NCBI RefSeq assembly: GCF_001403875.1
Contig: NZ_LN884297.1
Location: 434,001 to 498,000 of the forward strand
DNA: 64,000 nt
Direction of reading: 5' to 3'
Source: Paenibacillus ihumii
GTDB lineage: Bacteria; Bacillota; Bacilli; Paenibacillales; Paenibacillaceae
Made by a program: the position numbers and the translations under genes. Shown one piece after another: positions 16,311-25,236 of this stretch. The notes under the pieces were generated by a model that was not told where the DNA came from, did not search any database, and worked only from the letters and a program-made list of their open reading frames with translations. Positions within the stretch are counted from its first letter, which is position 1, and every line of letters starts with the position of its first letter.

Positions 16311-17748
16311 ATGAAGCAGAATCGTCTCAAGCGGGTGCTGCTGGACCTGCCGGCTGCCGTGCGGGATGCGATCCGCGGCAAAGCGGAGGACTTCGCCCAC
16401 TCCTCCCGGCTTCGCGAGGAGCGCCTTCCGCTTCCCTGGAGCGAGGCTTCGGCCCGTACGGTCTCCGGCGAGATCGAGGAGCTCTTGAAGCGGGGAGCGG
16501 CTTACCGCACGCAGGAGGACGAGGAGTGGACCCGCGACGACCGGGAGCTGGCCGAGGATATCATGACGGCAACGAGCCGTGCCGGCATCAGCAACATTAC
16601 GCGCACCGCCGCGTATCTCGAATGCTATGAAGCCTGTCCCGAGCTCCACTGGGCCTTCTTAGCCCATATGGTGTCCCGGAATGCGGGCTGGAATATGACC
16701 GATCTCCGCGGCAGCCGGGTGGCCGATGTGCTGAGCGAGGAAGGCAAGCGGTCGACGTACCGGTTTCTGGAGCGCAGCAATGCGCTTATTTTTCAAGACG
16801 CCTATCCGCAGCTGCTGCTGTACCGCAAAAGCCGCGAGCTCGGCGCCAGCCAGTTCCACTTGCTGCGTTATTTCAGCGTGTCGCGGTTCATGAGGCCCTT
16901 CTGGGAGCGCTTCTGGATCGACCGGGGCAGCGCCCTGCTGACCGTCGGCCTCATCATCAACGAGCAGAACTATATCGAGCAGCGGGTGGTCAAGCACCCG
17001 TTCTATCAGAGGCATGTCAGCGAGAAAACGAATTTCCACCTGTACAGCCTGTCGGGCTTGAACCAGCTGATCCTCCCGCTGCTCGACGGGACGAGCGTCA
17101 CCCGCCTGGCCGGCCGAACCGTCAGCGACTTCGGCAGCCTCCCCGCCCGCATCGCGATGGGCAAAAGCCTCTACGCGATGCTCATGGGCCTCCGCGCCGT
17201 GCGCAGCGGCGCCGAGGCCTTCGATTTCAATCCAGTTCCACTCCATTCCAAGTTGCAATTTTGCTCTCTATATAAGGCCATTCTACCATACCTGGAGAGC
17301 CTCTGCAGTTGGCCTAGTTTCTTCTGAGCTCGGTAATGAATACTCCTGGAGCAACCTCGACATCACTGACCTGACGGAAACCGAACATTTGATAGATGTG
17401 CATACGAGACAGGTGCCGCACAGCGGCTCGCGCGCCGATTATTGGCCGGACATTTTCACGGCCAATAAAGAAGAAGCTCTGACCGCCCCCCTGCAGGGGT
17501 CAGAGCTTCTGGAGGGGGAGACGCTGCCGCCCGGCTCGCGTCTCTATAGCCCCAAGCTGCTGGATGCTTGGGGCGACACCCCTTACGAGCCAATATCCCG
17601 TGAGGATTGGCTCAAGGACACGAGCGCGCTGGATGGCATCGGCCCGCCTCAGGCGCCGCTGCTGTGCGATATCAGCCGCGAGCACCGGACGGGCGTGCTG
17701 AAGACCGCGCTCGCCCACGACGCCGCCGAGCCCTTCAAGGCAGACTAG
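16311..17748 (+). pseudogene. DUF2515 (YppC-like) gene broken by a 171-bp copied segment
   Basis: Residues 1-305 read as a DUF2515 family protein, including FISRDGAG-like and ISNITRTAAYLECYE segments typical of the family. At 17224 the gene runs into a segment nearly identical to 20659-20829, which adds about 22 foreign codons and a stop at 17325-17327. The missing C-terminus resumes one frame over from about 17398 (VHTRQVPHSGSRADYWPDIF...) to 17748. Removing 17226-17397 would rejoin FD to VHTRQ in one frame. Function of the family is unknown. Starts at an ATG behind GAGGAACG. Confidence 0.8.
17224..17394. repeat. Ectopic 171-bp copy (inserted in the DUF2515 gene)
   Basis: Matches 20659-20829 base for base except three positions near the right end, with no gaps and in the same orientation. 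It carries the first bases of the HAD gene, the spacer and the last 27 codons of the GNAT gene on the minus strand. Confidence 0.95.
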
Positions 17749-19379
17749 CTGCCTTGTCCGGGCAATCCGCCGCGCTGCAGCCGCATCAGCGGGGACAGCA
17801 GCTTGCGGAGCGGCGCCGGATATGCTGCAAGCTCGTCCTTCCGGACGACGCGCAACACGACCAGCAGAACCGGGTACAGGCCGACGACCGCCAGACCGAC
17901 GATGCAGCAGGTCACGAAGAACGCCAGGCGGTCCGGCAGCACGGAGACCAGAAGGATCCCCGCCTGATTCAGGCCGTAGCCAGCGGCGGACAGCAGCACG
18001 ACCGTGACGAGGAAGCCGGTCCAGCGGCGGCCCATGATCGAGAAGGGAACGATCTTCTTCATCGTTCTGATGTTAAGCAGCGTGATCGTCAGGAAGCACA
18101 GGATCGTCGCCAGGATGATGCCGTAAACCCCGAGCAGCCGTGAGAGCATCAGGCTGAACGCCAGCTTCACGGTCACGCCGATGCCGACGTGAGCCATGGA
18201 GAGGTTCACCTTGTCGACGCCGATCAGGATCGAGTTGCTGATCATCATCGTGATCTGAAATATCGTTCCGAAGGTCAGCAGCGCGATGATGCTGCTCCCG
18301 TCGCGGGTACTGAACAGCAGCCCGTTCACGGAGTACGCCGCCGTAGTCAAGGCGATCACCATCGGCATCCCCGTCAATACCGATACGCGCATGGCCAGCG
18401 TGACCTGACGGTGGAGGTGCTCCTCGTCCTTCCGGGCAAACGCGGCCGAAATAATCGGCAGAAGCGACGTGCTGAGCGCAATGGCCAGAATCGGCGGAAT
18501 GCCCGCGATCATCTGGGCGCGGTTCCCCAGGATGCCGAGAATATAGGTCGCCTGCTCCGAGCCGATATGCTGGCTCAGCAGCGGCTTCAGAATCGAGCCG
18601 TCGATGAAGTTGACCGCAGGCACCGTCAGCGAGGACAGCACGATCGGAATCGACAGCTTAAAGATTTCCAGATAGATTTTTGAGAAGGGCAGCCGGTTAG
18701 GATCGTCCTTAGCCTGAAGCAGGCCGTCCTTCCGGTCCTGCCGCTTCGTCTTCGCATTGAAATACAGCATGACGACCAGCGCGGCCACGCCGCCAAGCAC
18801 GGCCCCGAACGTCGCAGCCGCAGCAATCTCCTCGCCTTTGGCATTCATATGATACAGCACGAAGGCCAGCGAAATCCCGGAGCCGACGCGCACAATTTGT
18901 TCAATAACCTGAGAGATGCCGCCCGCGATCATAATGTTGCGGCCTTGAAGATAACCGCGGATAATGGCGATCAGAGGGAAAATCAGCAGGGCCGGCGCCA
19001 GCGTCCGGATCGCGATGGCCGCCTCTGGCACCCGGGAAGCAGCGGCATAATATGGCGCGGCAATATATAGAAACAAAGACATAAGAATGCCCGTGACGGC
19101 TGCGAACCAGAGCGCAGCTTGATAAATCCGCTCTGACTCGGCAGGCCGGTCAAGGGCATGCCGTTCGGAGACCATCCGGCTCAGCGTGCTCGGCAAGCCC
19201 GCCGTAGCCAGCGGCAGGAGCATGAAATAAATTCCGTTGGCCAGGACATAAGAAGCGTTCCCGACATCTCCGAGAATATGCTCTAGCGGCACGCGCTGGA
19301 ATAAGCCAAGCAGTCTGGCAATCAGCGCGGCTCCAGCCAATATCAACGTTCCTTTAACAAACGATTCCTTCTTGGACAA
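17745..19379 (-). CDS. MATE/MOP-superfamily flippase (YtgP/MurJ-like)
   Basis: 544-residue polysaccharide-biosynthesis/SpoVB-type membrane protein with about 14 helices; the length equals B. subtilis YtgP (MurJ), a lipid II flippase. The N-terminus FVKGTLILAGAALIARLLGL and the ASYVLANGIYFMLLPLATAGLPSTLSRMVSE region are typical of this group, including SpoVB paralogues. I infer transport of a lipid-linked cell-wall precursor; the specific substrate could differ. TTG start. Its end touches the broken DUF2515 gene on the other strand. Confidence 0.75.
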   Translation of the reverse strand: MSKKESFVKGTLILAGAALIARLLGLFQRVPLEHILGDVGNASYVLANGIYFMLLPLATAGLPSTLSRMVSERHALDRPAESERIYQAALWFAAVTGILMSLFLYIAAPYYAAASRVPEAAIAIRTLAPALLIFPLIAIIRGYLQGRNIMIAGGISQVIEQIVRVGSGISLAFVLYHMNAKGEEIAAAATFGAVLGGVAALVVMLYFNAKTKRQDRKDGLLQAKDDPNRLPFSKIYLEIFKLSIPIVLSSLTVPAVNFIDGSILKPLLSQHIGSEQATYILGILGNRAQMIAGIPPILAIALSTSLLPIISAAFARKDEEHLHRQVTLAMRVSVLTGMPMVIALTTAAYSVNGLLFSTRDGSSIIALLTFGTIFQITMMISNSILIGVDKVNLSMAHVGIGVTVKLAFSLMLSRLLGVYGIILATILCFLTITLLNIRTMKKIVPFSIMGRRWTGFLVTVVLLSAAGYGLNQAGILLVSVLPDRLAFFVTCCIVGLAVVGLYPVLLVVLRVVRKDELAAYPAPLRKLLSPLMRLQRGGLPGQGS

Positions 19380-19428
19380 AGATTTTTCCTTCTTTCCACT
19401 CGATTAGGCAGACATACAGCCCTTCGGA

Positions 19429-19914
19429 CTAAAAAGCAGCGATCCATATCACGAACAGGATAATCATCACAAGCTGCAGTACGATCTTCACAGCCATGCT
19501 GCTGAACAGGCCAACAACTGAGCCGATTCCGACCTTGAACGCCTTGCTCAGGCTTTCGCCCTTAATCATTTCTCCGATCATCGCGCCAATCAGCGGGCCC
19601 AGAATCAGTCCGAAGGCCGGTATAATAAACGGTCCGACGATGATCCCGATCGTACTCAGCCATACCGACAGCTTGCTGCCCCCATACTTCTTGACGCCCC
19701 AGGCGCCGACGGCATAATCCGCTACCAGCAGGGCAGCGACGATCAGTGTCTGGACGATCCAGAAGACCGGACCCAATGCTTCGAACGAGAAAAACCAGCC
19801 ATAAACGAAAAATGCTGCATAAATGGCCAGCACTCCCGGAAGCACCGGGAACACCGCCCCGGCCATTCCTGTCACGAACAGCGCAATTATAATAATCCAG
19901 CCGAGTATATCCAA
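19429..19914 (-). CDS. DUF456 family membrane protein
   Basis: 161 residues with five to six hydrophobic helices rich in Gly/Ala (FVTGMAGAVFPVLPG, FGLILGPLIGAMIGE), the pattern of DUF456 (YqgC-like) proteins. Function unknown. TTG start with GGAGTG upstream. It lies 8 bp after the HAD gene and may share its transcript. Confidence 0.7.
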   Translation of the reverse strand: MDILGWIIIIALFVTGMAGAVFPVLPGVLAIYAAFFVYGWFFSFEALGPVFWIVQTLIVAALLVADYAVGAWGVKKYGGSKLSVWLSTIGIIVGPFIIPAFGLILGPLIGAMIGEMIKGESLSKAFKVGIGSVVGLFSSMAVKIVLQLVMIILFVIWIAAF

Positions 19915-19921
19915 AGGCGGA

Positions 19922-20665
19922 TCACTCCTCCGTCAAAATATAGTCGCGAATGATCAGAGCTATCCCGTCGTCGTCATTGGAGGCCGTGACCACGTCGGCA
20001 TTCTCCTTCACCGCGAGCTGTGCATTTCCCATAGCAACGCCAAGTCCGGCCGCCTGGATGGCCGCCAGATCATTCAGGCTGTCGCCAACCGCCACGACCT
20101 CCGACATTTGAATGCCTAGCAGATCGCAGACGAGGGCCGTTCCGCTTGCCTTGTTAACCCCTTGCGGGTTAATTTCAAAATTATAAGGGGAAGAGTTGGT
20201 GATTTCCAATCCGTTCACATTTTGCAGCTCCATATTAATCTTATGGCGAAGCTCATCATCTTCGGTCGTATAACCGAATTTGAGCCACTGGTTGCGTTCC
20301 AGCAGGCTGGGGTCCCAGTTATCTTCTTTATATAAGCCTTCCACGGCATAAGCCCAGAAATAGACATCCATCTTCCTGGCGATTTCATACATCTGCCCGA
20401 TCAGCCGGTAATCGAACAATTCGCGATGATACAGCTCATGGGGCGTTCGCCACACCTCGCTGCCGTTAACCGTAATCATCGGAGTCTCGAGCCCGAGCTG
20501 CTTCCCGTAGGGCACGGCTTCATTGTAGTTTCTCCCGGTTGACAGGCAGACATGAACGCCCGCGGCCATCGCTTTGCGAAGCCAATGCTCCGTCTCCGGG
20601 GAAATTTCATGATTGCTGTTCAGCAAAGTCCCATCCATATCCAGTGCTAGCAGTTTGTATTTCAA
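19922..20665 (-). CDS. Cof-type HAD-IIB phosphatase
   Basis: 247-residue HAD hydrolase of the Cof/YwpJ group: catalytic DMDGTLL at residues 8-14, motif II STGR, motif III lysine (NKASG) and GDSLNDL for Mg2+. Such enzymes dephosphorylate sugar phosphates or cofactor precursors; substrate unknown. The TTG at 20665 reading KYKLLALDMDGT is the natural family start. Its first codons are included in the segment copied into the DUF2515 gene. Confidence 0.8.
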   Translation of the reverse strand: MKYKLLALDMDGTLLNSNHEISPETEHWLRKAMAAGVHVCLSTGRNYNEAVPYGKQLGLETPMITVNGSEVWRTPHELYHRELFDYRLIGQMYEIARKMDVYFWAYAVEGLYKEDNWDPSLLERNQWLKFGYTTEDDELRHKINMELQNVNGLEITNSSPYNFEINPQGVNKASGTALVCDLLGIQMSEVVAVGDSLNDLAAIQAAGLGVAMGNAQLAVKENADVVTASNDDDGIALIIRDYILTEE

Positions 20666-20829
20666 TCCAGTTCCACTCCATTCCAAGTTGCAATTTTGCT
20701 CTCTATATAAGGCCATTCTACCATACCTGGAGAGCCTCTGCAGTTGGCCTAGTTTCTTCTGAGCTCGGTAATGAATACTCCTGGAGCAACCTCGACATCC
20801 CTGACCTGGCGGAAGCCGAACATTTGATA
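20659..20829. repeat. Source copy of the 171-bp duplicated segment
   Basis: Spans the HAD start codon, the HAD-GNAT spacer and the 3' end of the GNAT gene, all in intact context, so this is the ancestral locus. Confidence 0.95.
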
Positions 20830-21198
20830 CAATCCCTTGGCCGGAAAATTCAGAGCTCCCGTGCTTACCCGGATCGGCCGGCCCTGCGCAACCGTCTCCA
20901 CGACATGCTCGACGAGAATGGTGGCGATCTTCTTGCGGAAATGATACGGGTGGACGACGAGACGGCAAATTTCAATTTCCTGCTCCGCCTCCTCGTAAGA
21001 GATGAAGGCCGCCAGCTCCCCTTCCAGCAAGTAGCCGACGAACTTCTCCCGGCTCTGCATAATCGTTTCTACGGTATCCTTCAATTGAGGAATTCCATCG
21101 AAGCCCATCAGCTCCGCTTCGACCTTGTAGGCGGGAAGTTGTATATCAATCATCTTTTTGGCTGTATCATAATCGGCAACGTTCAGCTTGATCAGCAA
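20749..21198 (-). CDS. GNAT family N-acetyltransferase
   Basis: 149 residues with the GNAT core: strand 4 IEICRLVVHPYHFRKKIATIL (acetyl-CoA pyrophosphate loop of the RxxGxG/A type, here degenerate as HFRKKI) and the C-terminal NFPAKGLYQMFGFRQV typical of acyl-CoA N-acyltransferases. TTG start after AAAGGAG. Target unknown. The last 27 codons are duplicated at 17.3 kb. Confidence 0.75.
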   Translation of the reverse strand: MLIKLNVADYDTAKKMIDIQLPAYKVEAELMGFDGIPQLKDTVETIMQSREKFVGYLLEGELAAFISYEEAEQEIEICRLVVHPYHFRKKIATILVEHVVETVAQGRPIRVSTGALNFPAKGLYQMFGFRQVRDVEVAPGVFITELRRN

Positions 21199-21278
21199 GC
21201 GTCAACAACTCCTTTGCTTCGCAGTATTTATTAATAACATTACATTACTCCTTCATCAACATTCAATACTTTTAAAAT

Positions 21279-21330
21279 ATGAAAGAAGCCGCATCCCGCA
21301 ATTTGCGGAAGATGCAGCTTCTTGTTGAGG
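21279..21330 (-). terminator. Terminator of the mntABCD operon
   Basis: Stem GAAGCTGCATC / GATGCGGCTTC with an inner CCGCAA / TTGCGG stem, then TTTCATATTTT on the minus strand. Confidence 0.75.
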
Positions 21331-21415
21331 GGACAATCACGCGATCAAACGACGATCCGGACGCCCTATTCTGTAATAGGCGGCCCTGCCTGGGCCATTG
21401 TAAATATCCTGCACA

Positions 21416-22300
21416 TTATGCCGTCATGGATTTCATGCGCCGCCGTTTGCTAAATCTTGCAACCAGGCCGTGAAGCGGAGAGAACAGAAACGCAAGCAGG
21501 AACAGAAGCCCCGCAGCAGTAATCATCGATCCTGCGATCGATGCATCCAGCCACTTCGCGAAATAATATCCGCCGGCCGAGCTCAATGCACCGACCAATA
21601 CGCTGTACAGCAGCATGATGCTCAAGCGGTCTGTGAGCAGGTAAGCCGTGGCAGCCGGAACGATCAGCATGCCGACGACGAGTATGGCGCCGACGCTTTC
21701 AAAAGAGGCTACCGTAGACAGCGACACGAGCCCCATCAGCAGGTAATGGAACAGGGCGACGGGAATACCCAAGGCGGCGGCCAGCGCTGGATCGAAGGCG
21801 CATATTTTGAACTGCTTGTAGAACAAGCCGATCACAGCAAGAACGATAAGCAGGGTTATGCCGAGAAACCAAACGGCGGCAGGACCCATATCATAGCCGT
21901 TAATAATGAGAGTGTCCCACTGCACATAAGCGATCTCCCCGAACAGTACGCAGTCCAGATCAAGATCGATATTCGCAGCATTGCGGCTGATCAATATGAC
22001 GCCGATAGCAAACAGCGCCGTAAAGACAATCCCGATCGACGCGTCCGACTGCAGGCCCCCCTGCTGAAGCAATTGAATGAGGAATACCGTGATCAGCCCG
22101 AGCACGGCTGCGCCAACCATCATAAGCAGCGAATCCCTTGAGCCGCTGACCATAAAGGCGATCGCAATGCCTGGCAGCACGGAGTGGCTGATCGCATCGC
22201 CGACGAGCGACATTTTGCGCAGGACGAGAAAGCAGCCCAGAATGCCGCTGGTGGCGGCGACGAGCGTCCCGGTAAGGATAATCCAGAAATCGAACATCAT
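21416..22300 (-). CDS. mntD: Manganese ABC transporter permease 2
   Basis: 294-residue ABC-3 family permease with eight predicted helices. Its ATG overlaps the stop of the first permease (ATGA), so translation is coupled. With the ATPase, the other permease and the lipoprotein it makes a Mn/Zn/Fe-chelate importer; the MntR-type box upstream argues for manganese. Confidence 0.8.
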   Translation of the reverse strand: MMFDFWIILTGTLVAATSGILGCFLVLRKMSLVGDAISHSVLPGIAIAFMVSGSRDSLLMMVGAAVLGLITVFLIQLLQQGGLQSDASIGIVFTALFAIGVILISRNAANIDLDLDCVLFGEIAYVQWDTLIINGYDMGPAAVWFLGITLLIVLAVIGLFYKQFKICAFDPALAAALGIPVALFHYLLMGLVSLSTVASFESVGAILVVGMLIVPAATAYLLTDRLSIMLLYSVLVGALSSAGGYYFAKWLDASIAGSMITAAGLLFLLAFLFSPLHGLVARFSKRRRMKSMTA

Positions 22301-23256
22301 TCCGCCCCCCTTTCCGCCGTATGCTGGCTGATCATCGCAGCTGCCGTCTGAACCTCCAGGCCCCTGCGGACGGCCTTCCGCGTGCGATTATGCCGGATCC
22401 ACTTCGCGAGCAGGCCTCTTCGCGGCGCAAACATAATCGATAAGACGAATAGCGCCGTGGCCGCCAGCACCGTAACAGGGCCCGTCGGCAGATTCGACAA
22501 GGTCGAGCTGATCAATGTGCCTGTAACTCCCGACAGAGCTCCGAACAATCCCGCCAGAACTACCATGACGCCGAGCGCATCCGTCCAGTAGCGGGCAGCT
22601 ACCGCCGGGGTAATTAATAAGGCGGCGACGAGAACGACGCCGACAGCCTGAATGCCGACGACTACGGCGACGACCGTTAACAGAAGCAGCAATTGCTCAT
22701 ATAGTCCGACATTCAGCCCCATCCCGCGTGCAAATCCGGGATCAAAGCTGACCAGCTTGAATTCTTTAAAGAATAATAAACATATTAGAACGAGGGCAAG
22801 GGACACAGCGCCCATTAAGTAGACGTCGGCCAGCATCATCGAAGCCGCCTGCCCGAACATGTATTTATCGAGTCCGCTCTGATTGCCGTTGCCGCTATGC
22901 TGAATTTTTGTCATCAGGACAACCCCGATGCCGAAAAAGACCGTAAGTACAATGCCCAATGCGGCATCCTGTTTGATTCTCGAGTATCGGGTTACGAAAT
23001 GGATTCCGAACGTCGCCAGCATTCCCGACAGTATCGCCCCGATCATGAACAGCCCTACCGACTTCACCCCGCTGAGCATGAAGGCGATGCAAATGCCGGG
23101 CAGAGCCGCATGGGCCAGCGCGTCCCCCAGCAGACTCTGCTTGCGCAGGAACGTGAAGGAACCGATTACCCCGCTGCCTAAGCCAAGCAGCAGAGATCCC
23201 ATCAGAATCCATCTCATATTCGGATCGCTAAACCATCCAAGCATAGATTCGAGCAT
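22297..23256 (-). CDS. mntC: Manganese ABC transporter permease 1
   Basis: 319-residue ABC-3 permease, paralogous to the following gene (shared LGDALAHAALPGI / VGDAISHSVLPGI and the long helices VVLVAALLITPAVAARY). Starts 6 bp after the ATPase gene. The two non-identical permeases form the heterodimeric channel. Confidence 0.8.
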   Translation of the reverse strand: MLESMLGWFSDPNMRWILMGSLLLGLGSGVIGSFTFLRKQSLLGDALAHAALPGICIAFMLSGVKSVGLFMIGAILSGMLATFGIHFVTRYSRIKQDAALGIVLTVFFGIGVVLMTKIQHSGNGNQSGLDKYMFGQAASMMLADVYLMGAVSLALVLICLLFFKEFKLVSFDPGFARGMGLNVGLYEQLLLLLTVVAVVVGIQAVGVVLVAALLITPAVAARYWTDALGVMVVLAGLFGALSGVTGTLISSTLSNLPTGPVTVLAATALFVLSIMFAPRRGLLAKWIRHNRTRKAVRRGLEVQTAAAMISQHTAERGAE

Positions 23257-23262
23257 CCTTGA

Positions 23263-24021
23263 TCACTCCATCTCTATCGGCACGGCGGCGAAATCCTGGA
23301 TCATGGCAATCCGCCCTCCGTACGTTCTCTGCAAATTTTGCGGGGTGAAGGTATCCTCGGTAGTCCCCTCCGCAACCAGCTCTCCGTTAAGCAGGAGAAC
23401 ATGGTCGAAATACTCCTTGACCGTAGACAAATCATGGTGGACGACCAATACGGTCTTGCCCTGCTCCTTCAGCTCGTGAAGCAGCCCGATAATCGCCTTC
23501 TCCGTCGTCGCGTCCACCCCGGCGAAGGGCTCATCCATGAAATACAGCTGGGCGTTCTGGGCAAGGGCCCTCGCGAGAAACACCCGCTGCTGCTGGCCGC
23601 CGGACAGCTGGCTGATCTGACGGCCGGCGAAATCGGCCATGCCGACTTTGCCCAGGCAATCAAGCGCAATCCGCCGCTCCTCCGCGCCAGGCCGGCGGAA
23701 CCAGCCCAAATGGCCGTATCGACCCATCATCACGACATCCAGCGCATTCGTCGGGAAATCCCAGTCCACCGACTCCCGCTGCGGTACATAGCCAACCAGC
23801 TTGCGCTGCTCCTGATACGGCTTTCCGAAAATCTTGACCTCGCCGTCCACCTTCGGGAGCAATCCAAGCACTGCTTTGAGCATCGTGGATTTACCCGCCC
23901 CATTCGGCCCGAGCACGCCGATAAGCTTCCCGGAAGGAATTTGAAAAGAAACGGAGCGGAGTACCGGTTTCTTCTGATAGGCCACCGTTAAATTTTGCAC
24001 TTCCAACGGATATGAGTTCAT
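23263..24021 (-). CDS. mntB: Manganese ABC transporter ATP-binding protein
   Basis: 252-residue ATPase with Walker A GPNGAGKST, signature LSGGQQQR, Walker B LYFMDEPFAGVD and the switch histidine (VVHHD). Sequence is of the metal ABC (MntB/ZnuC/TroB) type. Second gene of a four-gene operon. Confidence 0.85.
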   Translation of the reverse strand: MNSYPLEVQNLTVAYQKKPVLRSVSFQIPSGKLIGVLGPNGAGKSTMLKAVLGLLPKVDGEVKIFGKPYQEQRKLVGYVPQRESVDWDFPTNALDVVMMGRYGHLGWFRRPGAEERRIALDCLGKVGMADFAGRQISQLSGGQQQRVFLARALAQNAQLYFMDEPFAGVDATTEKAIIGLLHELKEQGKTVLVVHHDLSTVKEYFDHVLLLNGELVAEGTTEDTFTPQNLQRTYGGRIAMIQDFAAVPIEME

Positions 24022-24076
24022 CTGTTTTCGCTCCTTTTTCCATAGGCAATCGCTGGCATCACTGCCGTCCTACATC

Positions 24077-25051
24077 TTATTTCAACGCTTCAACAATGGT
24101 GTTAACATTATGGCGAACCATCGTGATATAAGTGTCCGCTCCCGAGCCGGGCTCGCCCATCGAATCAGAATACAGCTCTCCGCCTATGATCACGGAATGC
24201 CCCTTCTCCTTGGCTCCGGCAATGACCGCTTCCATCGCTTTCGGCGGAACGCTGGATTCCACGAACACCGCCTTGATCTTGTTTTCAACCAGATAATCGC
24301 GCAGCTTGCTGACATCCTTCGAGCCGTATTCAGCAGCCGTACTGATGCCCTGCAGGCCCATAACCTTGATGCCGTAGGCATCCCCGAAATATCCGAAGGC
24401 GTCATGCGCCGTAACCAATACCCGTCCCGCTTCCGGTATTTCGTTGATTTTCTCCTTAATCTCGGCATCCAGCTCATTCAACTTTCCGATATACGCCTCG
24501 GCATTTTGCTTGTACAGCTCCGCATGAGCCGGGTCATAAGCGACAAGCGCGTCCCGGACCGTTCCCGCAGCGGAAATCCACAGCTTCACATCGAACCAGA
24601 TGTGCGGATCGAATTGTGTGCCGTTAATATCTTCCCCCGAGCGAAGCAGGGCCTGATCGATATCCTTCGAGACGGGAATCGTAGGCTTATGCCGCTCCAG
24701 CTTCTCCAGGATTTCTGTCATCTTCCCTTCCAAATGAAGGCCGCCGTAAAATACCATATCCGCATGATCCAGCTTCTGGATGTCTCCTTGAGAAGCCTTG
24801 AACAAGTGGGGATCGACCCCCGGGCGCATCAGAGCCTCCACCTGAACCTCCGTCCCCCCGATTTCCTGGGCAAGGTCGGCGATCATGCCCGTCGTGGTCA
24901 CCACCTGAATGATCTCCTGATTCTCGCCGCGAGTGGCTTGCACCGTATTTCCCTCTACCTTGGAGCAGGCTGCCACGATGATTAACGCCAGTACACCTAG
25001 CGTCATTTTAAAGCGCTGCAGCGGACTCTTCTTGATTTTCTGCCGTTCCAT
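24077..25051 (-). CDS. mntA: Manganese-binding lipoprotein of an ABC importer
   Basis: 324-residue cluster A-I metal-binding lipoprotein. Lipobox VAAC with the lipidated Cys near residue 29; ligands of the family are visible as the His of GVDPHLF, the His of FDPHIWFD, a Glu (VFVESSVPP) and a Asp near GADTYI. There is no His-rich loop, which favours Mn over Zn. ATG at 25051 behind GGGAGGGAG. An MntR-type box and a perfect palindrome lie upstream. Confidence 0.82.
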   Translation of the reverse strand: MERQKIKKSPLQRFKMTLGVLALIIVAACSKVEGNTVQATRGENQEIIQVVTTTGMIADLAQEIGGTEVQVEALMRPGVDPHLFKASQGDIQKLDHADMVFYGGLHLEGKMTEILEKLERHKPTIPVSKDIDQALLRSGEDINGTQFDPHIWFDVKLWISAAGTVRDALVAYDPAHAELYKQNAEAYIGKLNELDAEIKEKINEIPEAGRVLVTAHDAFGYFGDAYGIKVMGLQGISTAAEYGSKDVSKLRDYLVENKIKAVFVESSVPPKAMEAVIAGAKEKGHSVIIGGELYSDSMGEPGSGADTYITMVRHNVNTIVEALK

Positions 25052-25096
25052 TAAACTCCCTCCCAATTATCCCGATATTATCTCTTGTGTTGAGCC

Positions 25097-25114
25097 GGGA
25101 AACATATGTTTCCC
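25097..25114. promoter_or_regulatory. Perfect 18-bp palindrome in the mntABCD leader
   Basis: GGGAAACATATGTTTCCC reads the same on both strands. It sits between the MntR-type box and the mntA ribosome-binding site and contains the same GGGAAAC half as the MntR box, in inverted pair. Confidence 0.6.
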
Positions 25115-25145
25115 CGAACTCTAATTGTTTGCTCCGTAAAATAAA

Positions 25146-25161
25146 GTTTCCCTAGTGCAAA
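25146..25161 (-). promoter_or_regulatory. MntR box
   Basis: TTTGCACTAGGGAAAC on the minus strand agrees with the MntR operator TTTGCCNTARGGAAAC at nearly all positions and lies about 95 bp upstream of the mntA start. Confidence 0.75.
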
Positions 25162-25180
25162 TTTTAAGCCATACCCATAC

Positions 25181-25210
25181 AAAAAAGCAAGAGAAATATT
25201 TTCTCTTGCT
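25181..25210 (-). terminator. Terminator of the first penicillin-binding protein gene
   Basis: 11-bp stem AGCAAGAGAAA / TTTCTCTTGCT followed by TTTTTTG on the minus strand. Confidence 0.9.
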
Positions 25211-25236
25211 TAAATCTATGGCTCAGAGGAAAGTAT

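Noticed and set aside
17389..17748. Independent small gene after the 171-bp insert
   Set aside because: No ribosome-binding site; it continues the interrupted DUF2515 protein and is treated as part of the pseudogene.
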